DNA of 19,361 bases from Enterocloster bolteae (GTDB lineage: Bacteria > Bacillota_A > Clostridia > Lachnospirales > Lachnospiraceae). The translations under genes were made by a program, and so were the position numbers. The notes beneath the pieces were generated by a model. That model did not search any database, was not told the origin of the DNA, and saw only the letters and a program-made list of their open reading frames with translations. Positions within the stretch are counted from its first letter, which is position 1. Each line of letters opens with the position of its first letter. Of this stretch, positions 1-5,986 are shown piece after piece. The stretch lies in NCBI GenBank assembly GCA_021769025.1, contig JAETTS010000009.1:1-19361 (forward strand). The letters are read 5' to 3'.

Positions 1-2
1 TG

Positions 3-947
3 CTTGATATGAGGCGGCTTCTGAAAGGAGACGAAGATCAGTTAAGCCGTTTGACCTTCCACTGCCGGCACAATCCGGAAAACGTTGGCATCATCAATTA
101 TATGGCCAATACCAATGGATTTACCATGATGGATATGGTGTCCTATGAGAGAAAGCATAATGAAGCGAATAGAGAAGACAACCGAGATGGCAGCAATTAC
201 AATTTCAGTTGGAATTGTGGTGTGGAAGGGCCTACAAAAAAGAAAAAGATTGTACAGCTTCGCAAGAAACAAGTGCGAAATGCCATGCTTTTGCTATTCT
301 TGAGCCAGGGAACGCCTCTTCTGCTGGCCGGGGATGAGTTTGGAAATTCAAAATCAGGGAACAATAATTCATACTGCCAGGATAATGAGATTTCCTGGGT
401 GAACTGGAATCTGTTAAAAACCAACGCTGATCTATATAAGTTTGCAAAGGACTGTATCGCGTTTCGGAAAGCCCATCCGGTGTTTCACATGAGAAAAGAA
501 GCCATAGGGATGGACTCCATGGGATTTGGAGATCCGGATATCTCCTACCATGGGGTAAAGGCGTGGAGGCCGGAATTTGAAAGCTTCCGACGGCAGTTAG
601 GAATTCTTTATTGTGGAGAGTATGGGAAAAAACCGGATGGAACCAGCGATGATTACTTTCTGGTGTTATACAATATGCACTGGGAGGCCCATGAATTTGG
701 AATGCCCAAAGTACCCAGAAACAGGAGATGGCATCTGGTGGTGGATACCGGGCAGGAGGAAACCATGGATTTTGTGAGTGCAGGGCAGGAGCCGGAACTG
801 GAGGATCAGATGACCTATACGGTAAAAGGCCGGTCCATAGTGGTACTCATGGGAAAGGTTCATGAAGCGTTGAACAGAAGCATGAAAGACAGAGGAAAGA
901 ACGATAAAAGAAGCGATGATAAAGGAAGCAGCGATGAAAAAGTATGA
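3..947 (+). CDS. Glycogen debranching / isoamylase-type glycoside hydrolase, C-terminal part (5' truncated by window edge)
   Basis: The frame is open to the left edge, so the start lies outside; about 314 residues are visible. The segment around 330-410 reads AGDEFGNSKSGNNNSYCQDN followed by an ISWVNW-like stretch, typical of the end of the catalytic barrel in GlgX/TreX/isoamylase GH13 enzymes, where the asparagine-rich loop and QDN are conserved. The rest is the C-terminal beta-sandwich. The family hydrolyses alpha-1,6 branch points in glycogen-like polymers in the cytoplasm. The last 20 or so residues are a charged, low-complexity tail (K, D, R, S) whose codons also hold the ribosome binding site and first codons of glf, a 14-bp overlap that suggests translational coupling. 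The catalytic Asp and Glu lie upstream of the window, so activity cannot be checked and a pullulanase-like assignment is also possible. Confidence 0.85.
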   Translation, partial: LDMRRLLKGDEDQLSRLTFHCRHNPENVGIINYMANTNGFTMMDMVSYERKHNEANREDNRDGSNYNFSWNCGVEGPTKKKKIVQLRKKQVRNAMLLLFLSQGTPLLLAGDEFGNSKSGNNNSYCQDNEISWVNWNLLKTNADLYKFAKDCIAFRKAHPVFHMRKEAIGMDSMGFGDPDISYHGVKAWRPEFESFRRQLGILYCGEYGKKPDGTSDDYFLVLYNMHWEAHEFGMPKVPRNRRWHLVVDTGQEETMDFVSAGQEPELEDQMTYTVKGRSIVVLMGKVHEALNRSMKDRGKNDKRSDDKGSSDEKV

Positions 948-2031
948 TTATGTAATTGTGGGAAGTGGTTTATTTGCCGGGGTTTGGGCATATCTGGCTA
1001 GAAAGAAAGGGAAGACTTCTCTGGTGGTAGAGCGGAGAAGTCATATAGGAGGCAATATTTATTGCGAAGAGCAGGAAGGAATTCATGTCCACAAATATGG
1101 TGCCCATATCTTTCACACCAGCAACCGGGAGGTATGGAAGTTTGTCAATGAACTGGCGGAATTTAACCGGTATACCAACAGCCCGGTGGCCAATTACAAG
1201 GGCGAGATGTACAATATGCCGTTTAATATGAACACGTTTAGCAAAATGTGGGGGATTTCCACGCCAAAAGAGGCTATGGAGATCATTGACAGACAGAGAG
1301 CTGGTATCACGGGAGAGCCTAAGAATCTGGAAGAACAGGCCATTCGTCTGGTTGGAACCGACCTTTATGAGAAGCTGGTGAAAGGGTATACAGAGAAGCA
1401 GTGGGGAAGAAGCTGCAGGGAGCTGCCTTCTTTTATCATCAAGAGGCTTCCTGTACGGTATACCTATGACAACAATTACTTTAATGACCTGTACCAGGGG
1501 ATTCCCATTGGCGGATACAATGTACTCATTGAGAAGTTGTTTGAAGGCTGCGATATCGAGACAGGGGTGGATTATCTGGAGAACAGGGAAATGTACAACT
1601 GTATGGGAGAGACGGTGGTCTATACAGGCACCATTGACTCCTATTATGATTATTGCCACGGGAAGCTGGAGTATCGAAGCCTGAAATTCGAGACCCAGGT
1701 GTTGGATACAGACAATTTCCAGGGTGTTGCGGTTGTGAATTATACAGATCGGGAGACTCCTTTTACCAGAATTATTGAGCACAAGCATTTTGAGTTTGGG
1801 ACACAGCCTAAGACCGTGATTACCAGGGAGTATCCGGCGGACTGGAAGGAAGGAATGGAACCTTATTATCCGGTTAATGACGAGAAAAACCAGGCTTTGT
1901 ATGAGGCGTATGCCCGGATGGCAGAGCGGGAATCCCAAGTGGTGTTTGGCGGCCGCCTGGCAGAGTACAAATATTATGATATGGATAAGGTGATCGAGTC
2001 AGCACTTCGGCGGGCGAAGGAACGGATGTGA
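934..2031 (+). CDS. glf: UDP-galactopyranose mutase
   Basis: The 365-residue product matches the usual size of bacterial UGM. The enzyme is an FAD flavoprotein that converts UDP-galactopyranose to UDP-galactofuranose for surface glycans. Visible motifs are the N-terminal dinucleotide-binding GSGLFAG (residues 10-16), an ERR-HIGGN segment near 33-41, the family signature YGAHIFHT (55-62), and the GYTEKQW region followed by LPVRYTYDN, which carries active-site Arg and Tyr residues. The start at 934 is preferred over an in-frame ATG at 916 because AAAGGAAG lies at a good distance upstream and the protein then begins MKKYDYVIVG, as relatives do. The gene overlaps the debranching enzyme by 14 bp. 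No galactofuranosyltransferase is visible nearby, so the acceptor glycan cannot be inferred. Confidence 0.95.
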   Translation: MKKYDYVIVGSGLFAGVWAYLARKKGKTSLVVERRSHIGGNIYCEEQEGIHVHKYGAHIFHTSNREVWKFVNELAEFNRYTNSPVANYKGEMYNMPFNMNTFSKMWGISTPKEAMEIIDRQRAGITGEPKNLEEQAIRLVGTDLYEKLVKGYTEKQWGRSCRELPSFIIKRLPVRYTYDNNYFNDLYQGIPIGGYNVLIEKLFEGCDIETGVDYLENREMYNCMGETVVYTGTIDSYYDYCHGKLEYRSLKFETQVLDTDNFQGVAVVNYTDRETPFTRIIEHKHFEFGTQPKTVITREYPADWKEGMEPYYPVNDEKNQALYEAYARMAERESQVVFGGRLAEYKYYDMDKVIESALRRAKERM

Positions 2032-2098
2032 TTCTCAGACAGCAGATAGGTAAGAGAAAGACATGATCAAGAATATGGGTTAGAGAGAAGGGAACAAC

Positions 2099-2812
2099 AT
2101 GAGAGACATTATAGATCTGCATACACATACGATAGCCAGCGGACATGCCTATAACACGTTGTATGAGATGGCTCAGGCAGCTTCCAGCCATGGGCTTTTG
2201 GTATTGGGATCTACGGACCATGGGCCGACAATGCCTGGAAGTTGTCACGAATTTTATTTCATCAATTTTGCTGTGATCCCCAAAGAACTGTTTGGAGTCC
2301 GGATACTGATGGGATGTGAATTGAATATTCTGGATTATAAAGGGACAGTAGACTTAAAGCCCCAGTATCTTGAGAAGATGGATTATGCCATCGCCAGTAT
2401 CCACTGGCCGTGCTATGACTGCGGTACTGTGGCTCAGAATACGGATGCCTATCTGGGAGCCATCTTAAATCCACATGTCAGGATCATCGGACATCCAGAT
2501 GATTCCCGGTTCCCTGTGGATTATGACACCCTGGCGGCAGCGGCCAAGGAGCATCATGTGCTTTTGGAGGTCAATAGCTCCTCGCTTCATCCCCGCAGTG
2601 CAAGGCTGGGAGCGCGGGAAAATTATGAGAAGCTGCTGGAGCGCTGTATGTACTATCAGACTTCAGTTATTATAGACAGAGATGCCCATATTGCTGTGGA
2701 TGTAGGCAACCATCAGGCAGCCCATGAGATGTTAACGTCTATGGGATTTCCGGAAGAGTTGGTGGTCAATACGTCTGTGGATAAGCTGAGAGAGTATATT
2801 CCGGCTTTGTAG
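2099..2812 (+). CDS. PHP-domain metal-dependent hydrolase/phosphatase (YcdX type)
   Basis: The 237-residue protein starts MRDIIDLHTHT, the classic first motif of the PHP superfamily. All nine metal ligands known from the trinuclear-zinc enzyme YcdX can be placed: H8, H10, H16, H41 (in STDHG), E74, H102, H132, D195 and H197. The full set argues for an active phosphoesterase. The substrate is not deducible; related proteins act on small phosphates, and the histidinol-phosphatase and polymerase PHP branches look different in length and context. The start has an AGAAGGGA ribosome binding site 6-9 bases upstream. It lies 67 bases after glf on the same strand and may be cotranscribed with it. A hairpin follows the stop codon. 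Confidence 0.88.
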   Translation: MRDIIDLHTHTIASGHAYNTLYEMAQAASSHGLLVLGSTDHGPTMPGSCHEFYFINFAVIPKELFGVRILMGCELNILDYKGTVDLKPQYLEKMDYAIASIHWPCYDCGTVAQNTDAYLGAILNPHVRIIGHPDDSRFPVDYDTLAAAAKEHHVLLEVNSSSLHPRSARLGARENYEKLLERCMYYQTSVIIDRDAHIAVDVGNHQAAHEMLTSMGFPEELVVNTSVDKLREYIPAL

Positions 2813-2825
2813 ATCAAAACTGCAC

Positions 2826-2854
2826 AGCGGCATTGCCGATATGGGGATGCCGCT
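2826..2854 (+). terminator. Candidate intrinsic terminator after the PHP gene
   Basis: An 8-bp stem AGCGGCAT/ATGCCGCT encloses a 12-13 base loop, 14 bases after the stop codon. The tract after it (TTGAATTTTGGGTTTT) is T-rich but interrupted, so termination may be partial. Confidence 0.42.
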
Positions 2855-2884
2855 TGAATTTTGGGTTTTGGCAGGATTCTTCGC

Positions 2885-2927
2885 CTGCGGCGGGGCGCTT
2901 AAGGGACATGATTCCATTCCGCCGCAG
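2885..2927. repeat. GC-rich inverted repeat in convergent spacer
   Basis: Perfect 9-bp arms CTGCGGCGG (2885-2893) and CCGCCGCAG (2919-2927) are separated by 25 bases. There is no T tract on either side, so it is not a standard terminator; it may reinforce the end of the plus transcript or be a remnant of a repeat. Confidence 0.55.
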
Positions 2928-2945
2928 TGCGATCCTCAGGTCACA

Positions 2946-2984
2946 TTTTTGTTTCATAGGACGCAATTTCCTATGAAATAAAAA
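2946..2984. repeat. AT-rich inverted repeat (10-bp perfect core)
   Basis: Arms TTTCATAGGA (2952-2961) and TCCTATGAAA (2969-2978) flank a 7-base spacer. On the plus-strand transcript the stem extends to 16 pairs through TTTTT (2946-2950), a G-U pair and AAAAA (2980-2984). Flanking tracts have the wrong order for an intrinsic terminator on either strand. The A run at 2980-2985 is shared with the minus-strand rubrerythrin terminator. Confidence 0.6.
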
Positions 2985-3010
2985 AGAGGAACAAGTTTTC
3001 ACTCATTCCC
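2979..3010 (-). terminator. Intrinsic terminator of rubrerythrin transcript
   Basis: Read on the minus strand, GGAATGAG, loop TGAAAA and CTTGTTCC form an 8-bp stem (two G-U pairs), followed by TCTTTTTTATTT. It lies about 31 bases beyond the rubrerythrin stop codon, the expected position and orientation. Confidence 0.75.
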
Positions 3011-3040
3011 CTTGGTAATTCTTTTAAAACCGTGTTCTGA

Positions 3041-3586
3041 TTAGCCAAAGTATCTCTTTAACAGACCCTCGAAAGCCTTGCCATGTCTTGCCTCGTCCTT
3101 GGCCATCTCATGAACCGTGTCATGGATTGCATCCAGATTGGCAGCTTTTGCTCTCTTGGCCAGATCGAACTTGCCGGCTGTAGCGCCGTTCTCTGCAGCA
3201 ACTCTCATCTCCAGATTCTTCTTGGTGGAGGAGGTAACTACTTCGCCTAAAAGTTCTGCAAACTTAGCAGCATGCTCCGCCTCTTCGTAAGCGGCCTTCT
3301 CCCAGTATAAGCCGATCTCCGGATAGCCTTCTCTGTGGGCAACTCTTGCCATAGCCAGATACATACCAACCTCGGAGCACTCGCCCTCAAAGTTCGCACG
3401 CAGGTCAGCCAGAATATCTTCGGAAACGCCCTGAGCAACCCCTACTTCATGCTCGCAAGCCCATGCCATACCTTCGGAAGCCTGCTCTTTAAACTTAGAA
3501 GCCGGTACGCCGCATTGTGGGCACTTCTCTGGTGCAGTCTCTCCCTCATGAACATAGCCACATACAGTACAAACCCATTTTTTCAT
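3041..3586 (-). CDS. Rubrerythrin with N-terminal rubredoxin domain (reverse-rubrerythrin type)
   Basis: The 181-residue protein has a rubredoxin-like iron site at its N terminus (C6, C9, C22, C25) followed by a ferritin-like four-helix domain with di-iron motifs EEAEH (101-105) and KDEARH (163-168). This domain order is reversed relative to classical rubrerythrin and is typical of clostridial reverse rubrerythrins, which reduce peroxide, and in some species oxygen, with electrons from NAD(P)H via redox partners in the cytoplasm. The start at 3586 is chosen because AAGGAG stands 9 bases upstream and the product begins [10 protein letters not shown]; the TTG at 3613 would include the binding site in the coding region. 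It follows perR on the same strand by 114 bases, with its own promoter and a PerR-type box, so peroxide-induced expression is likely. Confidence 0.93.
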   Translation of the reverse strand: MKKWVCTVCGYVHEGETAPEKCPQCGVPASKFKEQASEGMAWACEHEVGVAQGVSEDILADLRANFEGECSEVGMYLAMARVAHREGYPEIGLYWEKAAYEEAEHAAKFAELLGEVVTSSTKKNLEMRVAAENGATAGKFDLAKRAKAANLDAIHDTVHEMAKDEARHGKAFEGLLKRYFG

Positions 3587-3631
3587 AACGAATATCTCCT
3601 TTTCTTTTATCAATTGATTTTAATTTAATAA

Positions 3632-3646
3632 TAGTAATTGTTACTG
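3632..3646 (-). promoter_or_regulatory. PerR/Fur-type operator of rubrerythrin
   Basis: TAGTAATTGTTACTG is a 7-1-7 arrangement with inverted core AGTAA/TTACT. It starts 5 bases downstream of the -10 of the rubrerythrin promoter and so covers the expected transcription start. It is identical at 12 of 15 positions to the box at the same place in front of perR. Confidence 0.7.
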
Positions 3647-3651
3647 ATATT

Positions 3652-3680
3652 AATCTACCATATCCTACACTGCTTGTCAA
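3652..3680 (-). promoter_or_regulatory. Sigma-A-type promoter of rubrerythrin
   Basis: On the minus strand, a consensus -35 TTGACA (3675-3680) is followed after exactly 17 bases by TAGATT (3652-3657) as -10. The rubrerythrin start codon is 66 bases further on. This allows transcription independent of perR read-through. Confidence 0.8.
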
Positions 3681-3700
3681 CATCTATTTGAAAATTTTTT

Positions 3701-4090
3701 TCATCTGTTTTTCATACACATGTCGCAGATCCCATAAAAATACGTAATATGGCTGTCGATCTGACCGCTGCAATACTGCTGGGCATCCGCAGTCAGCTGT
3801 CTGGAAGTCTCCATAGATAAATCCTGCACCTGGCCGCATTCTCTGCATACAAAATGATAATGTGGGTGAGTATCTGCGTCAAAACGGTCAGGGCCATTGC
3901 CACAGCTTAATTTACGTATTTCACCTAAGTCTACCAGAAGATTCAGATTGCGGTAAACAGTACCCAGGCTGATATTGGGGAATTCTTCTCGCATATTCAT
4001 ATATAAGGTATCTGCCGTAGGATGGTCATGGCGGTTCGTCAGGCAATTCTTGATCATCTCCCTCTGCCGGCTATACTTTAATGTCTTCAT
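3701..4090 (-). CDS. perR: PerR-type peroxide-sensing repressor (Fur family)
   Basis: The 129-residue protein has the Fur-family winged helix (SLGTVYRNLN near 41-50) and a C-terminal dimerisation domain. All five regulatory-metal ligands known from Bacillus PerR align: H23 (HPTAD), D71 (RFD), H77 and H79 (PHYH) and D90. An Asp at the last position is the feature that favours PerR over Fur. The structural zinc site is C82/C85 and C122/C125. PerR senses H2O2 by metal-catalysed oxidation of its histidines and represses antioxidant genes. The start has AAGGAG 6 bases upstream. It precedes rubrerythrin on the same strand and carries the same operator, which implies autoregulation. Fur or Zur remain possible alternatives without binding data. 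Confidence 0.88.
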   Translation of the reverse strand: MKTLKYSRQREMIKNCLTNRHDHPTADTLYMNMREEFPNISLGTVYRNLNLLVDLGEIRKLSCGNGPDRFDADTHPHYHFVCRECGQVQDLSMETSRQLTADAQQYCSGQIDSHITYFYGICDMCMKNR

Positions 4091-4112
4091 GGAAACTCCT
4101 TGTTAATAAGAA

Positions 4113-4127
4113 TAATAATGATTACTG
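4113..4127 (-). promoter_or_regulatory. PerR/Fur-type operator of perR
   Basis: TAATAATGATTACTG (plus-strand reading) starts 4 bases downstream of the perR -10. It matches the rubrerythrin box at 12 of 15 bases and fits a 7-1-7 Fur-family box (CAGTAAT-C-ATTATTA on the minus strand). Confidence 0.7.
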
Positions 4128-4131
4128 TTAT

Positions 4132-4160
4132 ATAATAGCAGATGAAAAACCAATTGTCCA
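4132..4160 (-). promoter_or_regulatory. Sigma-A-type promoter of perR
   Basis: On the minus strand, TGGACA (4155-4160) as -35 and TATTAT (4132-4137) as -10 are separated by 17 bases. The start codon lies about 40 bases downstream. Confidence 0.75.
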
Positions 4161-4186
4161 CCCTAAAGAATAAATTTCCAGTAGTG

Positions 4187-4204
4187 TATGCAATTTCTTG
4201 CATA
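4187..4204. repeat. Perfect palindrome between divergent perR and S1 genes
   Basis: TATGCAATTTCTTGCATA has 7-bp perfect arms and a 4-base centre, and is followed on the plus strand by TTTTTT. It could be an operator, or a terminator hairpin for a transcript entering from the left. Its right arm supplies a TTGCAT that could act as a weak -35 for the S1 gene. Confidence 0.55.
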
Positions 4205-4226
4205 TTTTTTAAAATAAAAGCATAAA
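4198..4226 (+). promoter_or_regulatory. Weak candidate promoter of the S1 gene
   Basis: TTGCAT (4198-4203), 17 bases, CATAAA (4221-4226). The match is poor (3/6 and 4/6), but no better pair was found before the ribosome binding site. The rest of 4091-4337 holds the perR control region and an AT-rich leader. Confidence 0.25.
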
Positions 4227-4337
4227 AATGGTAGGTGAAAACGTAAAATTGTGGTAAACTATACGTATTGGATGATTGGAGAGAATGCCTCTGATTATCC
4301 CCATTATAGAAAACAGGTGACGAGGGAGGAATCAGCC

Positions 4338-5198
4338 ATGAACGAAGAGGGAATCAAGGAATTACAGGAGACACAAGAGGCAGAGAAAAGCGTAGATTCC
4401 GAGGAGAATACTGCGGCAGCGGATGCTGGTACAGTTACAGCGGATACAGTGGAGCTTGCACAGGATGCAAGTGCCGTTTTGGAACAGCCCGCGGAGACGA
4501 TGGAAGATTATGCCAAGGAGTTGGAGGCATCTTATAAAGAATACGATGAACGCCGAAACCAGACCTATGTAGAAGAAGAGTCTCCGGATGCAGAGAAGTG
4601 GCAGGAGCTTAAGCAGATGCAGGTGGAAAGGTCAGTTGTGAAAGTGAAGGTCAAAGAGATCGTCAAAGGGGGAGCCATTGCTTTTGTCGATGAGATCAAA
4701 GCATTTATCCCGGCATCTCAGCTTTCTCTGGAATATGTGGAGAAACTGGAGGATTGGGTCGGAAAGCATATTGAGACTTATATCATCACAGTAGAGCCGG
4801 AGAAAAAGCGCTTGGTGCTTTCCGCCAGGGAACTGTTAAAAGAGAGAAGAGACGCAGAGCGGAAGGAGAAGCTGTCTTCCTTTAAGGCAGGGGACATTGT
4901 GGAGGGAACCGTAGAGAGTCTGAAAGATTACGGGGCATTTGTGGCACTGACAGATGGTGTCACAGGGCTTCTGCATATTTCCCAGATCAGTAACCAGCGG
5001 ATTAAGCACCCGGGGGTTGTCCTGAAGGAAGGGCAGAAGGTAAAAGTAAAGATTCTGTCAGTGCAGGAGAACAAAATAAGCCTAAGTATGAAGGCGCTGG
5101 AGCCGGAAGAAAAAGAGGAAAAGGTGGATTTTGAATACAAGAGCACAGACAAGGTATACACAGGATTAGGGGATCTTCTGAAAAATTTAAAATTATAA
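4338..5198 (+). CDS. S1 RNA-binding domain protein (two S1 domains, acidic N-terminal arm)
   Basis: The 286-residue protein has an acidic, probably disordered N-terminal arm (1-95), a first degenerate S1 domain (about 98-167, GGAIAFVDEIKAFIPASQLS) and a canonical second S1 domain (about 182-253, GTVESLKDYGAFVALTDG then GLLHISQIS). S1 domains are OB folds that bind single-stranded RNA. Two-domain proteins like this are common in Clostridia as partial homologues of ribosomal protein S1 and may help translation initiation or bind mRNA; which applies cannot be told from sequence. The start at 4338 follows GGAGG by 8 bases; an upstream in-frame GTG at 4251 has no such site. The alarmone synthetase gene begins 21 bases after the stop, so the two are probably cotranscribed. 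Confidence 0.85.
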   Translation: MNEEGIKELQETQEAEKSVDSEENTAAADAGTVTADTVELAQDASAVLEQPAETMEDYAKELEASYKEYDERRNQTYVEEESPDAEKWQELKQMQVERSVVKVKVKEIVKGGAIAFVDEIKAFIPASQLSLEYVEKLEDWVGKHIETYIITVEPEKKRLVLSARELLKERRDAERKEKLSSFKAGDIVEGTVESLKDYGAFVALTDGVTGLLHISQISNQRIKHPGVVLKEGQKVKVKILSVQENKISLSMKALEPEEKEEKVDFEYKSTDKVYTGLGDLLKNLKL

Positions 5199-5219
5199 GC
5201 AGTACAAGGAGGGATACGT

Positions 5220-5864
5220 ATGCCTAATATCCCCAAAACACGAGATCAGATTGACCAATGGCAGTCTTTGATGTTTTTATATAATTCCGCATTGAAGGAG
5301 ATTAGTGTAAAGATAGAGATTCTGAACAATGAGTTTATCCAGATATATAAGTATAATCCTATTGAACACATAAAAACTCGCTTAAAGACAGCGGAGAGTA
5401 TAGTTAAGAAATTAAAGCTTCACAATATGGAAGCAACTGTGGAGAATGTGGCTGAGAAAATTAATGATATTGCCGGTATTCGCATCATCTGTTCGTTTAT
5501 ACCGGATATCTATCAGATTGCAGATATGATAGCCAAACAGAGTGACGTGACCGTGCTTCAGGTAAAAGATTATATCAAGAATCCCAAGCCCAATGGTTAT
5601 AAAAGCTATCATATGGTAGTGACGATTCCAGTATACTTATCGGACGGGCCTCAGGAAACGAAGGTGGAGATCCAGATTCGGACAGTGGCTATGGATTTCT
5701 GGGCTACATTGGAACATAAGATTTACTACAAATCCCAGGGAAACGCACCAGATTACCTTCAGCAGGATCTAAAGGCCTGTGCAGACGTGGTGGATGTCCT
5801 GGATGCAAAAATGTACTCCCTAAACGAAGCCATCTCCGCCTGGAATCAGGAGGAGCGCTTGTGA
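5220..5864 (+). CDS. Small alarmone synthetase, (p)ppGpp synthase (RelP/YwaC- or RelQ/YjbM-like)
   Basis: At 214 residues this is a stand-alone synthetase domain without the hydrolase, TGS or ACT regions of long RelA/SpoT. Conserved elements are RLKTAES (54-60, ATP-binding Arg/Lys), DIAGIR (83-88), NPKPNGYKSYH (121-131, which includes the substrate-stacking Tyr) and EIQIRT (150-155) followed by WATLEHKIYYK (161-171) with the catalytic Glu. The family transfers pyrophosphate from ATP to GDP or GTP. The PIEHIK and NPKPNGY stretches look closer to RelP/YwaC than to RelQ, but I cannot settle this by eye. AGGAGG sits 7 bases before the ATG. The last codons and stop overlap a small repeated element (5848-5959). 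Confidence 0.9.
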   Translation: MPNIPKTRDQIDQWQSLMFLYNSALKEISVKIEILNNEFIQIYKYNPIEHIKTRLKTAESIVKKLKLHNMEATVENVAEKINDIAGIRIICSFIPDIYQIADMIAKQSDVTVLQVKDYIKNPKPNGYKSYHMVVTIPVYLSDGPQETKVEIQIRTVAMDFWATLEHKIYYKSQGNAPDYLQQDLKACADVVDVLDAKMYSLNEAISAWNQEERL

Positions 5865-5959
5865 AACGCTAGTTTCACAACTGGAATCGCTCCGACGTAT
5901 TGGCAGGTGGAGCAAAGCGCCACGTGCCGTTTCCAATTCTTTATGATACACAAGGAGGA
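5848..5959 (+). repeat. Dispersed intergenic element, copy 1 (MITE-like, between alarmone synthetase and gdpD)
   Basis: The element runs from AGGAGGA (5848-5854), still inside the synthetase gene, to AGGAGGA (5953-5959), the Shine-Dalgarno site in front of the next gene. Inside it begins TTGTGAAAC and ends CACAA. The synthetase stop TGA (5862-5864) lies in it. A perfect 9-bp hairpin TTGTGAAAC/GTTTCACAA (5859-5880) and a second hairpin GGCAGGTGG/CCACGTGCC (5902-5928, one mismatch) are visible. Copy 2 at 11786-11886 shares both ends closely, while the middle diverges but keeps hairpins. Confidence 0.7.
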
Positions 5960-5962
5960 ACT

Positions 5963-5986
5963 GTGAAAGGGATGCACAAAGGATGA
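5963..5986 (+). other. Possible 7-codon leader ORF coupled to gdpD
   Basis: The strong AGGAGGA (5953-5959) is about 24 bases from the gdpD ATG, too far to serve it directly. A GTG at 5963 starts a frame encoding VKGMHKG and stops at TGA 5984-5986, which overlaps the gdpD ATG as ATGA. This is a classic geometry for termination-reinitiation, but translation of the leader is inferred only. Confidence 0.35.

Noticed and set aside
970..1938. 322-residue open frame on the minus strand inside glf
   Set aside because: It is fully antisense to a well-conserved mutase gene, has no ribosome binding site and has no recognisable motif; it reflects codon bias of the real gene.
4251..4337. N-terminal extension of the S1 protein from GTG 4251
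   Set aside because: No ribosome binding site at 4251, while GGAGG is well placed before ATG 4338.
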